Below are positions 1 through 8,008 of a DNA stretch of 49,845 nucleotides, in pieces. Under the pieces are notes generated by a model that searched no databases, was not told the origin of the DNA, and was given only the letters and a program-made list of their open reading frames with translations. Location: positions 1 through 49,845 of the forward strand of contig JAUIIK010000022.1 in NCBI GenBank assembly GCA_030431755.1. Reading direction: 5' to 3'. Both the position numbers and the translations under genes were made by a program. Source of the DNA: Chloroflexia bacterium. GTDB taxonomy: Bacteria > Chloroflexota > Chloroflexia > Thermomicrobiales > CFX8. Positions within the stretch are counted from its first letter, which is position 1, and each line of letters begins with the position of its first letter.

Positions 1-784
1 CGACATCGCCGGCAATTGGAATCTCTGCGGGCAGGTGTGGCTCAAACTCCTCATTCCCAACCTGCGCCTGCCCGGTGATCAATTCACGTGCGAGCAAGCC
101 ACTCGTGACGTACCACGGGCTAGAGGGATCCGCGTCAGGATTGGTGAGTTCAAGCCGCCCTTTGTCGTAGTAGTTAACCGTGCGCACTCCGGCAGGAGCG
201 TCCTCATACGGCTCGGACACGATCGTCGCTACTGGAGTCGGGCCCCACATCCAGGTCCGCTCAACAATGCCCGCTTCGACAGGGAGGTCGGTACGTGACC
301 AGACGTCGTAGATCGCGGCAGCGGCACTTGGCGGCTCTGCTGCGGTGTAGAGAGGCTCCTTCGTCGCCAGAAATGCCAGGTCTCCGGCCGCGCGGTCAAT
401 GATCACGGTGCGATCGCACCAGGAGGTGTCCCAGACGCCATCCTCATCAAAATCGTAGGCATAGACGAGGTAGCTCTCCCCTTCTTGGAAATAGACACCA
501 CAAGCAGCCCCATCGGACGCAGTTTGCACGACGTGCGTCTCGCTGATTTGCCCCTTCCAGAGAGTCTCAACGGCGAAGACCGCTTGTAACTCTGTGTACA
601 GGTCATCCTCAATCAATTGGGTTTCGATCACCGTGCCCTGGAATATGAGGTCCGCGTATTCGTTGAACATGAGTTCCGGAGTCGTTTCAGCACACGAACA
701 CGCGGCGCAGGGGTTGACTTGCCAGGCAAACCCGAGCAGGGCAATCACCGGGGCGAGGAGCAAGAAACGCTGGCGGACGATCAT
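1..784 (-). CDS. Exported protein with TIMP/netrin-like N-terminus and shared WERTD/WMWGP module (3' end cut by window edge)
   Basis: The frame is open to the window edge, giving 261 residues without a stop, so the C-terminus is missing. It starts at an ATG and opens with a signal peptide (hydrophobic residues about 7-22). A cysteine-rich stretch CAACSC (26-31) then leads into EYADLIFQGTVIE (about 42-54), which resembles the N-terminus of bacterial TIMP/netrin-like proteins (Cys-x-Cys, then alanine/aspartate, then F-x-G-x-V). Cysteines at about 95 and 123 could pair with the first ones. From about residue 160 the sequence changes to a module, VWSRTDLPVE...RTWMWGP...YYDKGRLEL...WYVTSGLL...ELITGQAQVG, which recurs in the proteins at 36237-37637 and 41347-44097. 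It is probably secreted or surface-attached. The TIMP-like assignment rests on motif resemblance only. The function of the second module is unknown. Confidence 0.72.
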   Translation of the reverse strand, partial: MIVRQRFLLLAPVIALLGFAWQVNPCAACSCAETTPELMFNEYADLIFQGTVIETQLIEDDLYTELQAVFAVETLWKGQISETHVVQTASDGAACGVYFQEGESYLVYAYDFDEDGVWDTSWCDRTVIIDRAAGDLAFLATKEPLYTAAEPPSAAAAIYDVWSRTDLPVEAGIVERTWMWGPTPVATIVSEPYEDAPAGVRTVNYYDKGRLELTNPDADPSSPWYVTSGLLARELITGQAQVGNEEFEPHLPAEIPIAGDV

Positions 785-1114
785 GGGCGATGTCTCGTGC
801 TTCGTAGTATTGCGAATGCATTCGGAATCGAATTCGGGCCATTACGCAATATACGGCAAGCGCGTCATTGCAGATGTAGAGGTGAACCGTGTCTGTAACT
901 TCTACTTTCAACGCGGGCTCCGAGGGAGAGTAGGTTGCGGCGAGAACAGCAGGCTTCTCGCCTCCGCTAGACTGGCTCTCGAAGACATCGACGGCGACAA
1001 GTACCGAAGAGCCCCAGCCCTACGATGTTGAGCGGCCCGAGTCGCAATCGGGCCATCCAATGATTCCGGAACTGAGAGTAGAACCTACGAACTACAAACT
1101 CGCCCTAAAGTTCC
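785..1114. other. Intergenic region with hairpin and short repeat
   Basis: This is a 330-bp gap between two minus-strand genes. It holds a perfect 7-bp inverted repeat with a 7-nt loop (1034-1040 with 1048-1054, GGCCCGA/TCGGGCC) and, just after the oxidoreductase stop codon, a copy of the dispersed TTTGTAGTTCGTAG repeat. The promoter of the 1-784 gene should lie here, but no convincing -35/-10 pair was found. The open frames crossing it look like chance frames. Confidence 0.5.
1078..1101 (-). repeat. Dispersed 3'-of-stop repeat, family A, copy 1
   Basis: Read on the minus strand this is GAGTTTGTAGTTCGTAGGTT, starting about 13 nt after the stop codon of the oxidoreductase gene. Similar copies lie at 4371-4402 and 48628-48658, each just after a minus-strand stop codon. 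This copy is the shortest of the three. Confidence 0.55.
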
Positions 1115-2500
1115 TCAGCTGCGCCAGAGGCGTTCGGCGAGGGTTTCGCCCTCGGGGCGCTTACCCGTTGCCTCGGCCTTGCGTTCGTTGCGGTGGCGGC
1201 TCCACATGACCATCTGCGAGCCGAGCCAACGCAGTGGTTCCGGTTCCCAGCGGCGCGGGCGGTGGCGGGTCATCGGGAGCTCGGTTAGCTCCGACTGCGT
1301 CTCGGTGATCAGGTCGGTCAGCGTCCGGCCGGAGAGATTGGTCGTCGCGACGCCGTCGCCGGTGTAGCCGAAGGCGAAGGCCACGCCGGTCGGCCGGTTG
1401 TAGGCCATCGTCGGCATGTGGTCGCGCGGCATCCCCAGCACGCCGCCCCAGGAGTGTGTGAACTCGACGCCCTCGAGCATCGGGAACCACGATAGCGCCG
1501 ACTTCCGGCCGTGCGCGAAGATCTCTTCCTGGAGGTTGATCGCGTCAGTGATCTTCGATCCGAAGGGGTAGTGCGAGCGGTAGGGGCCGAACGCGATGCG
1601 GCCATCAGCCGTGTGGTTCAGATACGCGCCTTCGCTGCCGAAGCCGCCAACGACCTCCCGGCGCTCCCAGCCGATCTCGCTCCAGACATCTTCACTGAGC
1701 GGTTCGGTCAGCACGATGTGGGAGGTGATTGGTAGAATCCGCCGGCGCATCTTCGGCTGCTCGGCGAGGTACGCCTCGCCCGCCAGGACGACCACCTTCG
1801 CTGTCACATCGCCGCGCTCGGTGTGGAAGACCGGCGCTGGCGGTCCGGGAGTGAAATCGAGGACGCGCGTCTGTTCGTAGATCTTTCCGCCGTGTCGCTC
1901 GACCGCCCGGGCCAGGCCGCGTGCCAACCGAGCCGGCTGGACCGCCGCGCCCTCGCGGTTCCAGAAGGAGCCGACTGCCCCGGCGACCTGGAGCCGTTCG
2001 ACTGTCTGCTCGGCGTCGTACATCTCGTAATGATCTTCGAGGCCAATCGAGCGGAAATCCTCGTACATCTCCTCGATGATTGGCAGCTCATGCTCGGCCC
2101 GGGCGATCTCAAGCTCGCCGCCCTTGGCGTAGTGCGCGTCGATGCCTTCGCGTTCGCAGACCGCGCCAACGTCATCGACCGCGTCATACATTGCCAGCGA
2201 GATCGCCCGGGCGGCGTCACGTCCGTAGCGCTCGGTTAGCTCGGTTGGCGAGAGTGGGAAGCCCGCAAAACACCACCCCCCGTTGCGGCCCGATGCGCCG
2301 AAGCCCGCGATCTCCGCTTCGAGCACGGCGACATTGAGCGAGGGGTCCCGCTGGAGCAGATGGTACGCCGTCCAGAGCCCCGTGAACCCTGCCCCGAGGA
2401 TTGCGACATCGACGGTCTTCGAGCCATCGAGCGGCGGGCGTGGCGTCAGGTCATCGCCGGAATGTTCGAGCCAGTAGCTATAGGACGCGTAGTCTTTCAT
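1115..2500 (-). CDS. FAD-dependent oxidoreductase, DAO family (PuuB/glycine-oxidase-like)
   Basis: A predicted flavoprotein of 461 residues, the usual length for the D-amino-acid-oxidase-like family. The dinucleotide-binding motif is VAILGAGFTG (about 32-41), with the acidic residue ending beta-2 at E61 and a GFGASGRNGG segment (66-75) typical of PuuB-like oxidases. A C-terminal stretch rich in GYTGDGV closes the FAD site. Family members oxidise amines or amino acids with oxygen, releasing ammonia and peroxide. The substrate cannot be told from sequence. An upstream in-frame start exists, but ATG at 2500 is preferred because it has a purine-rich AGGGAG site about 11 nt ahead and starts directly at the family-like MKDYxSYSYW. 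It stands alone, with no polyamine-catabolism neighbours. Aromatic WLEHSGD near the N-terminus is also seen in gamma-glutamylputrescine oxidases. Confidence 0.87.
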   Translation of the reverse strand: MKDYASYSYWLEHSGDDLTPRPPLDGSKTVDVAILGAGFTGLWTAYHLLQRDPSLNVAVLEAEIAGFGASGRNGGWCFAGFPLSPTELTERYGRDAARAISLAMYDAVDDVGAVCEREGIDAHYAKGGELEIARAEHELPIIEEMYEDFRSIGLEDHYEMYDAEQTVERLQVAGAVGSFWNREGAAVQPARLARGLARAVERHGGKIYEQTRVLDFTPGPPAPVFHTERGDVTAKVVVLAGEAYLAEQPKMRRRILPITSHIVLTEPLSEDVWSEIGWERREVVGGFGSEGAYLNHTADGRIAFGPYRSHYPFGSKITDAINLQEEIFAHGRKSALSWFPMLEGVEFTHSWGGVLGMPRDHMPTMAYNRPTGVAFAFGYTGDGVATTNLSGRTLTDLITETQSELTELPMTRHRPRRWEPEPLRWLGSQMVMWSRHRNERKAEATGKRPEGETLAERLWRS

Positions 2501-2678
2501 GGGCGGCTTTTCTCCCTCATTGTCCGGTGCAATCGACCGGGGTACGGGGAATGGTACCAACGGGCGGTTGCTGGATAACCGCGTCGGATTTAAACCAGAG
2601 TAGAGCCTGCAAACATATCGTTGCCGGCTTCGTATTTTCGTTCACAGTCGCCAGGCGTGCGCGTGACAGGCAGGCAAG

Positions 2679-3209
2679 ATGGCCCAGACCCAGACCGGCA
2701 AGCTCCGCAAACTCGGTATACGGACCAACCCGGCCGCCGAACAGACCAGCAGCACCGCTTCGAAGACCTTGCGCTGCCAATGGTGCATGGTCGATCTCGA
2801 ACCCGGCGTCAACGTCTGCCCGACCTGCGGCTCGCCCGGCATCGACACGGCGATGGTCGTGCCCGGCTCCGAACGCGCCAAAGACCCGAACCAGCTCGAT
2901 GTCGTTGCCCAGTCCGAAGGCGAGCTGGACGAGTGGTGGAACGATCCCGAGGAAGAGATCTACCGCAACAGCTCCGCTGACGAGCCGGACCGCACGGCTG
3001 TCATCGTCGGGCTGCTCGGGACCGCCGTCATCTGCGTCATCCTCGGCGTCATCGCCGCGCCCATCCTCCTGGCCGATCTTTTCGAGTCAAGCCTCGGCGT
3101 CACGGTCGACAACCCGAACGATCTGCGGCCGCTGGGCGGCATCCTCGGGCTGCTGACCGGCGCGTTCATTGGCGCGATCGGCATGTGGGTCACCGCTCCG
3201 CGGCGCTAG
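2679..3209 (+). CDS. Zinc-ribbon protein with two C-terminal membrane segments
   Basis: A 176-residue protein of unknown function. Residues about 33-54 hold CQWCMVDL...CPTCGSPG, two CxxC knuckles that form a zinc ribbon of the kind found at the start of many small bacterial membrane proteins. An acidic linker (ELDEWWNDPEEE, about 104-115) follows. Then come two hydrophobic segments (about 130-155 and 156-172 of the C-terminal third) separated by a short loop containing DNPNDLRPLGG, and the protein ends in basic residues. The likely topology is cytoplasmic zinc ribbon with a hairpin in the membrane. The gene converges on thiY and the two coding ends overlap by 4 bp. No homologue is recognised by name. 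Confidence 0.7.
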   Translation: MAQTQTGKLRKLGIRTNPAAEQTSSTASKTLRCQWCMVDLEPGVNVCPTCGSPGIDTAMVVPGSERAKDPNQLDVVAQSEGELDEWWNDPEEEIYRNSSADEPDRTAVIVGLLGTAVICVILGVIAAPILLADLFESSLGVTVDNPNDLRPLGGILGLLTGAFIGAIGMWVTAPRR

Positions 3210-4225
3210 TCCTCCGCAGCCCGCTCGACGAATTCATTCGTGAAGGCATCGGAGCCGTCGACGTCGTCGCCGAGCAACCCGTTCTCCTGGAGCCAGTTCG
3301 CGTAGCGCTCCCAGTTCTCCTCGGTCTGTGTGCCGAATGTGACCGCGCCCTCGTCGGTCCAGAATGGCGCGAGCAGCTCGATGCTGGCGTTCTCGACCTC
3401 TTCGACGGCGTCTGCGTTGTTCGCCAGTAGCGCCTCGATGGCCGCATCAGGATCCTCAGCCGCCGCGTCGTAGCCACGCTGGACGGCCCGGACAAAGCGC
3501 TCGATCACCTCCGGCGAATCGTCGACCATCCCATCGCTCGTCACCAGCACCAGCTCGTAGTAGTCCGGCACGCCCCACTCGGTCAGCGGCAGTACCGCGA
3601 CCTCCTGGCCGCTTTCGTTTTCGATCTGGAAGGTCTCGTAGACCCAGTACGCGCCGATGACCGCGTCGACCTGCTCGGATACCAGGGCCGGCGCAAGGCT
3701 GAAACCGACGTTGACCAGCTCGACGTCATCAAGGGTCAACCCATCGGACTCGAGCACGGCTTTGACCAGCGCCTCGTCACTCGGCAGCCCGGCATAGCCA
3801 ACCTGCTTCCCGGCTAGATCCGCTGGACGGGTGATCCCGGCCGACTCCAGGCTCATGATGCTGTTCAGCGGGTGCTGCACCAACGCCGCCACCGACTGCA
3901 CTTCCAGGTCCTCGCCGCGCGCCAGCAGCACATCCGCTTCGTAAGAGATCGCGAAATCCTCCTCGCCGGAGGCAACCAACCGCAGGCCATCTTCTGGATT
4001 GGCCGGGACGTGGAAGTCGACTTCCAGGTTCTCATTATCGAAGTAGCCGCGCTCCAGCGCCAGATAGAGCGCCGAGTGCTGTGCCCACGGGAACCAGTCC
4101 AGCGCCACGCTCACCGACGCCGGCTCGGCATCCCCCGCATCATCGTCGTCATCATCCCCGCAGGCTGCCGCGAGCGGCACGACGAGCAGTAGCAACGCGA
4201 GCAATCGGATGTTCAGAGCTTTCAT
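3206..4225 (-). CDS. thiY: Thiamine-precursor ABC transporter, substrate-binding lipoprotein (NMT1/THI5-like)
   Basis: A 339-residue solute-binding protein. It has a lipoprotein signal with lipobox LAAAC (Cys22), followed by an acidic run of aspartates. The mature part reads as the NMT1/THI5-like fold: VALDWFPWAQHSALYLALERGYF near the start, FAISYEADVLLARGE in the middle, and AVIGAYWVYET further on. Characterised ThiY proteins bind formylaminopyrimidine or HMP-like precursors of thiamine outside the membrane and deliver them to ThiXZ. It is the third gene of the minus-strand cluster behind a TPP riboswitch, which is the main reason to prefer a thiamine-precursor role over taurine or sulfonate. 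A 185-bp gap with repeats separates it from thiX, unlike the tightly joined thiZ-thiX pair, so it may be expressed or processed separately. Confidence 0.85.
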   Translation of the reverse strand: MKALNIRLLALLLLVVPLAAACGDDDDDDAGDAEPASVSVALDWFPWAQHSALYLALERGYFDNENLEVDFHVPANPEDGLRLVASGEEDFAISYEADVLLARGEDLEVQSVAALVQHPLNSIMSLESAGITRPADLAGKQVGYAGLPSDEALVKAVLESDGLTLDDVELVNVGFSLAPALVSEQVDAVIGAYWVYETFQIENESGQEVAVLPLTEWGVPDYYELVLVTSDGMVDDSPEVIERFVRAVQRGYDAAAEDPDAAIEALLANNADAVEEVENASIELLAPFWTDEGAVTFGTQTEENWERYANWLQENGLLGDDVDGSDAFTNEFVERAAED

Positions 4226-4239
4226 AGCATCTCCTTCTC

Positions 4240-4326
4240 TAAGACTTCCCTCACCCCCAGCCGCGACCCGCTACGCGGGTACCCCGCCCACTTCTCCGCT
4301 GCGCTTCGCGGGGAGAGGGGGAGGGA
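4240..4326. repeat. GC-rich intergenic inverted-repeat element
   Basis: A stretch that starts CCCTCACCCCC and ends GGGGGAGGGAG, its imperfect reverse complement. Inside are smaller hairpins, CCCGC-TAC-GCGGG and a CCCCGC/GCGGGG pair. It lies between thiX and thiY and may form a structured element in the transcript. A related pyrimidine/purine-ended element occurs at 47965-48099. Confidence 0.5.
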
Positions 4327-4370
4327 GATAGGTGTTAGCAGTTCGAGATGTACGTGGTCCGCAGGGTCTT

Positions 4371-4402
4371 CCTACAACCTACGTACTACAAACTACAAAC
4401 TC
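4371..4402 (-). repeat. Dispersed 3'-of-stop repeat, family A, copy 2
   Basis: On the minus strand it reads AGTTTGTAGTTTGTAGTACG followed by TAGGTTGTAGG, beginning about 9 nt past the thiX stop codon. Copy 3 at 48628-48658 matches it over about 31 bp with few differences. The unit is built of a loose TTTGTAG/TTCGTAG reiteration. Confidence 0.6.
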
Positions 4403-4410
4403 ATCAATTC

Positions 4411-5253
4411 CTAATCCCTGGACACCCGCTGGGCACCTCTTCCCTCATCAGCCCACGGCACGAGCAGCCGCCCAACCAGGGCCACGATCACGAACAATGC
4501 AATCCCCAGGGCCGCCGAAATTGCGACGGTCGCGAAGAGACGCGCCGTCAGGAACTGCGACGCCGCCCGGGTCATCAGATAGCCGAGGCCGGACGACGCG
4601 CCGACCCATTCGCCGACGATCGCGCCGATGACCGAGACCGCCGCGGCGATCCGCGCGCCCGAAATGAGATACGGCAGCGACGAAGGAATGCGGACGATCC
4701 TCATCTGCTGCCAGCGGCTCGCGCCCATGCTGCGCAGCAGGTTGAGCGCGTCGCGGTCGGCGGCGCGTAGGCCATCGGCCATGTTGACGGCAATCGGGAA
4801 GTAGCAGAGCAGCACGACGACGATCACCTTCGGCGTCATCCCGAAGCCGAACCAGATCAGCAGGATCGGCGCAAGCGCGATGATCGGGATCGCCTGGCTG
4901 GCGACGATCAGTGGGTAGATCGTGCGTTCGGCGATGGGTGAGTAGGCGATCAGCAGGGCCGTCGTCACGCCGACGAGCAGCGCGATAGCGTAGCCCAGCA
5001 GGACCTCCTGCAATGTCGTCCAGGTATGTTCCCAGAGCAGCGCCCGGCTGGACCACAGCTCTTCGGCGACGGCGCTCGGCGATGGCATGAACCAGGCCGG
5101 GGTGTCGTCGATCCGCACCCAGGCCTCCCAGATCACCAGCGTCAACGACAGCAACGCGAGCGGCACCAGCCAGCTCGTGAGCCGGCGGACGTCGAACTGC
5201 CGCGCCCGGCGATTCCCGACAGCAGCGGCATCCCGGCGAGCAAGGTCGATCAA
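4411..5253 (-). CDS. thiX: Thiamine-precursor ABC transporter permease
   Basis: A 280-residue inner-membrane permease of the SsuC/TauC/ThiX family with about six hydrophobic segments. The cytoplasmic EAA-type loop that contacts the ATPase is visible as GASRWQQMRIVRIPSSLPYL, about 100 residues from the C-terminus. The open frame extends far upstream of the hydrophobic part, but that extension is out-of-frame thiZ coding sequence and looks non-native. The start chosen is TTG at 5253, which overlaps the thiZ stop codon as TTGA, a common translational-coupling arrangement. The N-terminus is then a short basic leader before the first membrane segment (LVPLALLSLTLVIWEAW). It is co-transcribed with thiZ behind the TPP riboswitch. 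The start codon is the least certain part. Confidence 0.85.
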   Translation of the reverse strand: MIDLARRDAAAVGNRRARQFDVRRLTSWLVPLALLSLTLVIWEAWVRIDDTPAWFMPSPSAVAEELWSSRALLWEHTWTTLQEVLLGYAIALLVGVTTALLIAYSPIAERTIYPLIVASQAIPIIALAPILLIWFGFGMTPKVIVVVLLCYFPIAVNMADGLRAADRDALNLLRSMGASRWQQMRIVRIPSSLPYLISGARIAAAVSVIGAIVGEWVGASSGLGYLMTRAASQFLTARLFATVAISAALGIALFVIVALVGRLLVPWADEGRGAQRVSRD

Positions 5254-6083
5254 GGCGCGCTGCCCGGCTCGCGCAGCTCCTCGCGCAAGAGCGCCAGCAG
5301 CTGCGACTTCTGCTCGATGAAGCCTTGGTCGGCGGTCATATCGGCGGTTCTGGGGCGGGGCAGTTCGACCGGCGCAACTGCCTTGAGCGTGCCCGGACGG
5401 GCTGTCATCACCGCGACGGTGTCGGCCAGCAACAGCGCTTCTTCGACATCGTGCGTGACCATCAGAATCGTATGGCCGAGGTCGTTCCAGAGGTCGAGCA
5501 GCCATTCCTGCATCGTCCGGCGGGTGAGCGCGTCGAGCGCCCCGAAGGGCTCGTCGAGCAGCAGCACCTCACGGTCGGTCAGCACCGTCCGGAGGAAGGC
5601 TGCCCGTTGCCGCATGCCGCCCGATAGAGCCGCCGGGTAATGCCCGCCAAAACCCTCCAGCCCGAAACGCGGCAACAGCTCTCGCGCCCGCTCCAGGGCG
5701 GCGGCCCGGCCGGAGCGGTGAACCTCGGCGCTGAGCGTCGCGTTCTCCAGAACCGTGCGCCAGGGCAGCAGGGCGTCCCGCTGCGGCATATAGGCAACCC
5801 GCCCCAGCCGCGAAGCGCCGTTCGCCGGCACGACCGTCTCGCCGTCAAGCCGCAGCGTGCCCGCTTCCGGTTCGACGAGCCCGGCGATGGCGTTGAGCAG
5901 GGTGCTCTTGCCGCAGCCCGACGGCCCTAGCAAAGCAACGAACTCGCCCTGGTGGACAGTGAGGTTGACGTTGCGGACGGCAGTCACGCCATCGAAGCTG
6001 ACGGTCAGGCCAGCGACGGCCAACTGCACGGCGGCAGCGGCCCGATGGGGCGCATCCTCTGTTGTTTGCTTCGAGATGGTCAT
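5250..6083 (-). CDS. thiZ: Thiamine-precursor ABC transporter ATP-binding protein
   Basis: A 277-residue ATPase of the SsuB/TauB/ThiZ type. Walker A is GPSGCGKST (53-61), the Q-loop is MPQRDALLPW (99-108), the signature is LSGGMRQR (153-160), Walker B is VLLLDEP (173-179), and the switch histidine is in VTHDVEEAL. It powers import with ThiX. It is the first gene after the TPP riboswitch and terminator, so thiamine pyrophosphate should shut down the whole transporter. The start at 6083 lies only a few bases after the terminator U-tract and has no obvious ribosome-binding site. Either translation begins weakly there or the site is formed in the anti-terminated structure. A role in sulfonate uptake would be the alternative, but the riboswitch argues against it. 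Confidence 0.9.
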   Translation of the reverse strand: MTISKQTTEDAPHRAAAAVQLAVAGLTVSFDGVTAVRNVNLTVHQGEFVALLGPSGCGKSTLLNAIAGLVEPEAGTLRLDGETVVPANGASRLGRVAYMPQRDALLPWRTVLENATLSAEVHRSGRAAALERARELLPRFGLEGFGGHYPAALSGGMRQRAAFLRTVLTDREVLLLDEPFGALDALTRRTMQEWLLDLWNDLGHTILMVTHDVEEALLLADTVAVMTARPGTLKAVAPVELPRPRTADMTADQGFIEQKSQLLALLREELREPGSAP

Positions 6084-6091
6084 GGCAATGC

Positions 6092-6118
6092 AAAAACGCC
6101 GGTCTATTGACCAGCGTT
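6092..6118 (-). terminator. Intrinsic terminator of the TPP riboswitch expression platform
   Basis: On the minus strand the sequence is AACGCTGGTC, a short AATA loop, GACCGGCGTT, then a run of five T. The stem is nearly perfect and sits between the riboswitch and the thiZ start codon. This is the layout expected for a ligand-controlled transcription terminator. Confidence 0.85.
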
Positions 6119-6167
6119 GCGATGCTCTTCCTTCCGAGATGGTCCGGCAGTCTCCCTCGCCGCACCC

Positions 6168-6270
6168 ATCGTCACATCCCTACGCTGGCATTACCCAGGT
6201 CAGGTCCCAAACAGTCGGTAGTGGATCGACTACCCTCTCAGCCCGGCGCCTCCGAGCCCCCGTTGCTCCC
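6168..6270 (-). promoter_or_regulatory. TPP (thi-box) riboswitch
   Basis: On the minus strand the conserved core of the thiamine-pyrophosphate aptamer is readable: GGGGGCTCGG at about 6260-6251, GGGCTGAGAGGG around 6244-6233 (the CTGAGA box), then ACCTGACCTGGGTAATGCCA followed by GCGTAGGGA (6205-6177). These match the consensus thi-box pieces GGGGUGC, CUGAGA and ACCUGAUCUGGAUAAUGCCAGCGUAGGGA, with a short P3 stem (CTCGG/CCGGG). The outer P1 stem could not be paired strongly by eye. It precedes a terminator and thiZXY, so TPP binding should terminate transcription of the transporter. Confidence 0.95.
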
Positions 6271-6435
6271 TCGGAATATTCACTTAGCCTCATTCAATCA
6301 GGCGCGGGGAACGGCGTCAAGCGCGCCGCCGTCCGCCATCCCGATAACTGCCTGGCTGTAATGTGGTTAACAATCCAGCCGGCGGCGCAGACCGTACAAT
6401 CCAGGGAAGTACGGTAATGTCTGGGAGTACCGACG

Positions 6436-6783
6436 ATGACATTCGATCCGCTTGATCGGACAAATGAATCAACCCTTGAACCCGCCACCGACGAATTCGA
6501 GAAGCTCGAGTTCCTGCCGGAGCAGCCCGCCAGCGCCGACCAGCCGCCGGACGACACATCCAGCATCGACTTCACGCCCGATGCACCCGTCGTCGAGGAG
6601 CCACCGGTCTCCTTTAGCCCGGTCGCCGGGGATGAGCTCGACACGAACTTCGATACCCTTGAAACGCCCGATCTCGCTGCCTCGACGCCCTTCGAACTCT
6701 TCGGCACCTCGCTCTTCGACGCCGATCTGGATGAAGACCTTGACGATCTTGGCACCGATGACGACTTCGACCTCGAGTTCTAA
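6436..6783 (+). CDS. Small acidic low-complexity protein
   Basis: A 115-residue frame, extremely rich in Asp, Glu, Pro and Phe, with no Cys or membrane segment. The last 25 residues are almost all Asp, Leu, Glu and Phe (DADLDEDLDDLGTDDDFDLEF). It is likely disordered. It starts with ATG after a weak GGGAGT site. The gene lies alone between the divergent thiamine operon and the ABC exporter. Its composition recalls the acidic linker of the TPR protein at 22386, but the linear motif of that linker is absent. No function can be assigned. It is called a gene because it is clean, has a start and stop, and no better frame covers the region. Confidence 0.55.
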   Translation: MTFDPLDRTNESTLEPATDEFEKLEFLPEQPASADQPPDDTSSIDFTPDAPVVEEPPVSFSPVAGDELDTNFDTLETPDLAASTPFELFGTSLFDADLDEDLDDLGTDDDFDLEF

Positions 6784-7045
6784 GTCTTATTTGCGGAGGG
6801 GCCAACTTCCGTAGAGACGTCCATGAGGGTTCGCCCGTATACGGACGCGGTTCCTCAGCCACGCAACCACGGGTTCAGTTACGCCAGGCAATATGACGCC
6901 TTACGGCCTGTCCCGACGCCCTTTGGCGTCTTCGCAGGGCGGCACACGGTGATCTATGTACCGCAATCTACCCACGTGCCAGATCGCAGCCCGTCGTCCC
7001 GCCGTGAGTTGCTCCCTACACTCGATGGAGTGATGCCGTCGGGTA

Positions 7046-8008
7046 GTGGGGACAAGGACGCGGGCAATCGAAACAGTGATCAGCGCCAGCGGCGCTGGCA
7101 AATCATTCGGGTCGGTCGACGCCGTTGAGGAGATCGACCTCAATATCTCACGCGGCGAGATCGTCAGCGTCGTCGGGCCCAGTGGCTCCGGCAAGACAAC
7201 GACGATTCGCTTGCTGCTTGGTCTCTACAAACCCAGCCGGGGCCAGGTCGACGTCTTCGGCATGCCGCCGGAGGATTTCACACGCGAGGAGAGCGAGCGT
7301 ATCGGCTACCTGCCGCAACAGTTCCTGCTCTATAACGATCTCACTGTGCGCGAGAACCTGCTCTTCGCCGCCGGCATGTACGGGCTCGGGCCGCGCGAGC
7401 GCCGCGACCGCATCCCGAAACTCCTTGAACAGCTTGACCTGACTGCGGCAGCCGACCGCCTGGCTCGCGATATCTCCGGCGGCATGCAACGGCGGGTGGC
7501 GCTGGCGGCGACGCTGATCCACCAACCGGATCTGATCGTGCTCGACGAACCGACCGCTGGCCTGGACCCCGTCCTGCGCGAGTCGATCTGGCAGATGTTC
7601 GAGGAGCTGCGGCAGGCGGGCGCGACCTTGCTCATCACCACCCAGTACATCACCGAGACCGAGCGCGGTGATCGCATTCTGCTCATCAGCGACGGTTCGA
7701 TCGTCGCCAGCGGCACGCCGGACGGGTTGCGGCAGCAGGTCTTCGGCGGCGAGGTCGTCCGGCTCACAACGAGTGAGACGCACCCGGAGATGATCGAGGT
7801 CATCAACGGCCTGGACTTCGTCGCCGATGTGCGCCAGATCGAGCCTGGGGAGCTTGAGATCGTCGTCGATTCCGCCGACACCGCCATCCCGCGCCTGCTC
7901 GAGGCGTTCGGCGGCCGCGATTTCCAGATAGACCAGATCAGAGAAGTCCAGCTATCGCTCGACAGCGTCTTCGTCGAGCTCGTTCAACGTTCGTCGGAGC
8001 CTGCCTAG
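7046..8008 (+). CDS. ABC-2 type exporter, ATP-binding protein
   Basis: A 320-residue ATPase of the DrrA/CcmA-like export group. Walker A is GPSGSGKT (44-51), the Q-loop is YLPQQ (88-92), the signature is ISGGMQRR (143-150), Walker B is LIVLDEP (163-169) followed by TAGLDP. The switch position reads TTQYITE, so the usual histidine of the H-loop is replaced by Gln in this stretch. The last ~90 residues form an extra C-terminal domain common in this group. The start is GTG at 7046; a second GTG at 7076 is also possible. The next gene starts directly after its stop codon, so the pair is an operon. The substrate is unknown; family members export drugs, lipids or polysaccharides. Confidence 0.87.
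   Translation: MGTRTRAIETVISASGAGKSFGSVDAVEEIDLNISRGEIVSVVGPSGSGKTTTIRLLLGLYKPSRGQVDVFGMPPEDFTREESERIGYLPQQFLLYNDLTVRENLLFAAGMYGLGPRERRDRIPKLLEQLDLTAAADRLARDISGGMQRRVALAATLIHQPDLIVLDEPTAGLDPVLRESIWQMFEELRQAGATLLITTQYITETERGDRILLISDGSIVASGTPDGLRQQVFGGEVVRLTTSETHPEMIEVINGLDFVADVRQIEPGELEIVVDSADTAIPRLLEAFGGRDFQIDQIREVQLSLDSVFVELVQRSSEPA

Noticed and set aside
5253-5505. Upstream extension of the permease frame to 5505
   Set aside because: It overlaps thiZ out of frame and is Arg/Ala-rich without membrane segments; TTG at 5253 overlapping the stop codon is more plausible.
6823-7128. 101-residue frame before the ABC exporter ATPase
   Set aside because: No ribosome-binding site, no domain, and it overlaps the start of the ATPase gene in another frame.
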